From positions 1 to 22,500 of the forward strand of contig JAHNUO010000093.1 in assembly GCA_019787685.1 (NCBI GenBank): a DNA stretch of 22,500 nucleotides, read 5' to 3'. The translations under genes were made by a program, and so were the position numbers. The notes under the pieces were generated by a model that searched no databases, was not told where the DNA came from, and saw only the letters and a program-made list of their open reading frames with translations. This document shows, one piece after another, positions 21,245 to 22,500 of this stretch (the first letter of the stretch is position 1; every line of letters starts with the position of its first letter). This DNA comes from Chiua virens (Eukaryota; Basidiomycota; Agaricomycetes; Boletales; Boletaceae).

Positions 21245-22500
21245 TGGCGAAAAAAAATCTTGTGTCTTGAATTTTGCCCAACTCATCGTCAAACGATTGA
21301 TGCGAGCGAAAAAAAATCTTGTGTCTTGAATTTTGCCCAACTCATCGTCAAACGATTGATGCGAGCTGGGAAAATGGTATGCCGATCGGAAACATAACGA
21401 TGGAATTTTTTTGAAACTCATGCTCGCCGTGGCGGCCACCAGGAGCCCACCAGGGCACGGTCGACGAAAAAATTTTGTGTCTGAATTTTGCCCAACTCAT
21501 CGTCAAACGATTGATGCGAGCTGGGAAAATGGTATGCCGATCGGAACATAACGATTGGAATTTTTTTTTTGAAACTCATGCTCGCCGTGGCGGCCACCAG
21601 GAGCCCACCAGGCGGCACGGTCGACGAAAAAAATTTTTGTGTCTGAATTTTGCCCAACTCATCGTCAAACGATTGATGCGAGCTGGGAAAATGTATGCCG
21701 ATCGGAAACATAACGATTGGAATTTTTTTTTGAAACTCATGCTCGCCGTGGCGGCCACCAGGAGCCCACCAGGCGGCACGGTCGACGAAAAAAATTTTGT
21801 GTCAGAATTTTGCCCAACTCATCGTCAAACGATTGATGCGAGCTGGGAAAATGGTATGCCGATCGAAACATAACGATGGAATTTTTTTTGAAACTCATGC
21901 TCGCCGTGGCGGCCACCAGGAGCCCACCAGGCGGCACGGTCGACGAAAAAATTTTGTGTCTGAATTTATGCCCAACTCATCGTCAAACGATTGATGCGAG
22001 CTGGGAAAATGGTATGCCGATCGGAAACATAACGATTGGAATTTTTTTTGAAACTCATGCTCGCCGTGGCGGCCACCAGGAGCCCACCAGGCGGCACGGT
22101 CGACGAAAAAATTTTGTGTCTGAATTTTGCCCAACTCATCGTCAAACGATTGATGCGAGCTGGGAAAATGGTATGCCGATCGGAAACATAACGATTGGAA
22201 TTTTTTTTTTGAAACTCATGCTCGCCGTGCGGCCACCAGGAGCCCACCAGGCGGCACGGTCGACGAAAAAATTTTTGTGTCTGAATTTTGCCCAACTCAT
22301 CGTCAAACGATTGATGCGAGCTGGGAAAATGGTATGCCGATCGGAAACATAACGATTGGATTTTTTTTGAAACTCATGCTCGCCGTGGCGGCCACCAGGA
22401 GCCCACCAGGCGGCACGGTCGACGAAAAAATTTTTGTGTCTGAATTTTGCCCAACTCATCGTCAAACGATTGATGCGAGCTGGGAAAATGGTATGCCGAT
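21245..22500. repeat. IGS tandem array of ~160 bp repeats (right unit, partial)
   Basis: The first eight or so units of the neighbouring 160 bp array, running off the window end. The two leading truncated units at 21245-21366 have the same form as at 2827-2946. Full units follow, with more indels than the left array (for example missing G in CCGTGCGGCC near 22228, and CAGGGCACGG near 21453). Confidence 0.94.

Overview
This window is nuclear ribosomal DNA from an animal. It holds slightly more than one head-to-tail unit of a tandem 45S rDNA array, with all rRNA genes on the minus strand. I see no protein-coding gene. The long reading frames are by-products of tandem repeats, of a GT microsatellite and of antisense rRNA. 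Several signs point to an arthropod: a typical arthropod-style 5.8S, an undivided 5.8S (so not a fly with a separate 2S rRNA), the form of the 28S 3' domain, an AU-rich loop in the 28S where arthropods often have their hidden break, and an insert at the exact target of R1, an arthropod retrotransposon family. I cannot name the order or species.

Layout in the direction of transcription, reading down from high coordinates: an array of ~76 bp spacer repeats (19962 to about 18067), a candidate RNA polymerase I start near 17930, the 5' external spacer with a small 54 bp tandem repeat, 18S (17275-15278), ITS1 (1.37 kb), 5.8S (13907-13735), ITS2 (0.55 kb), 28S (13185 to about 8870), a 3' flank of about 260 bp, then about 36 copies of a 160 bp repeat (8611-2827). 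The spacer continues with a unique stretch holding a tRNA-like Pol III module, a ~190 bp direct duplication, a GT microsatellite, and another ~76 bp repeat array (1595-1). The right edge (20957-22500) repeats the beginning of the 160 bp array of the neighbouring unit. Equivalent landmarks lie 18.37-18.42 kb apart, so the unit is about 18.4 kb, of which roughly half is intergenic spacer.

The most notable observation is a 349 bp insertion in the 28S gene (10170-10518), flanked by a perfect 14 bp duplication of TGTCCCTATCTACT. That is the R1 target and the R1 duplication length. The insert is far too short to encode a reverse transcriptase, so it is a severely truncated or non-autonomous R1 copy, and this 28S gene is probably non-functional. 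Other points of interest are a near-perfect 28 bp dyad in every 76 bp repeat, a tRNA-like/oligo(A)/oligo(T) module antisense to rRNA transcription in both spacers, and higher-order homogenisation in the 160 bp array. The two spacer copies differ by many one-base indels and one carries a 30-base poly-G block, which suggests imperfect assembly polishing there.
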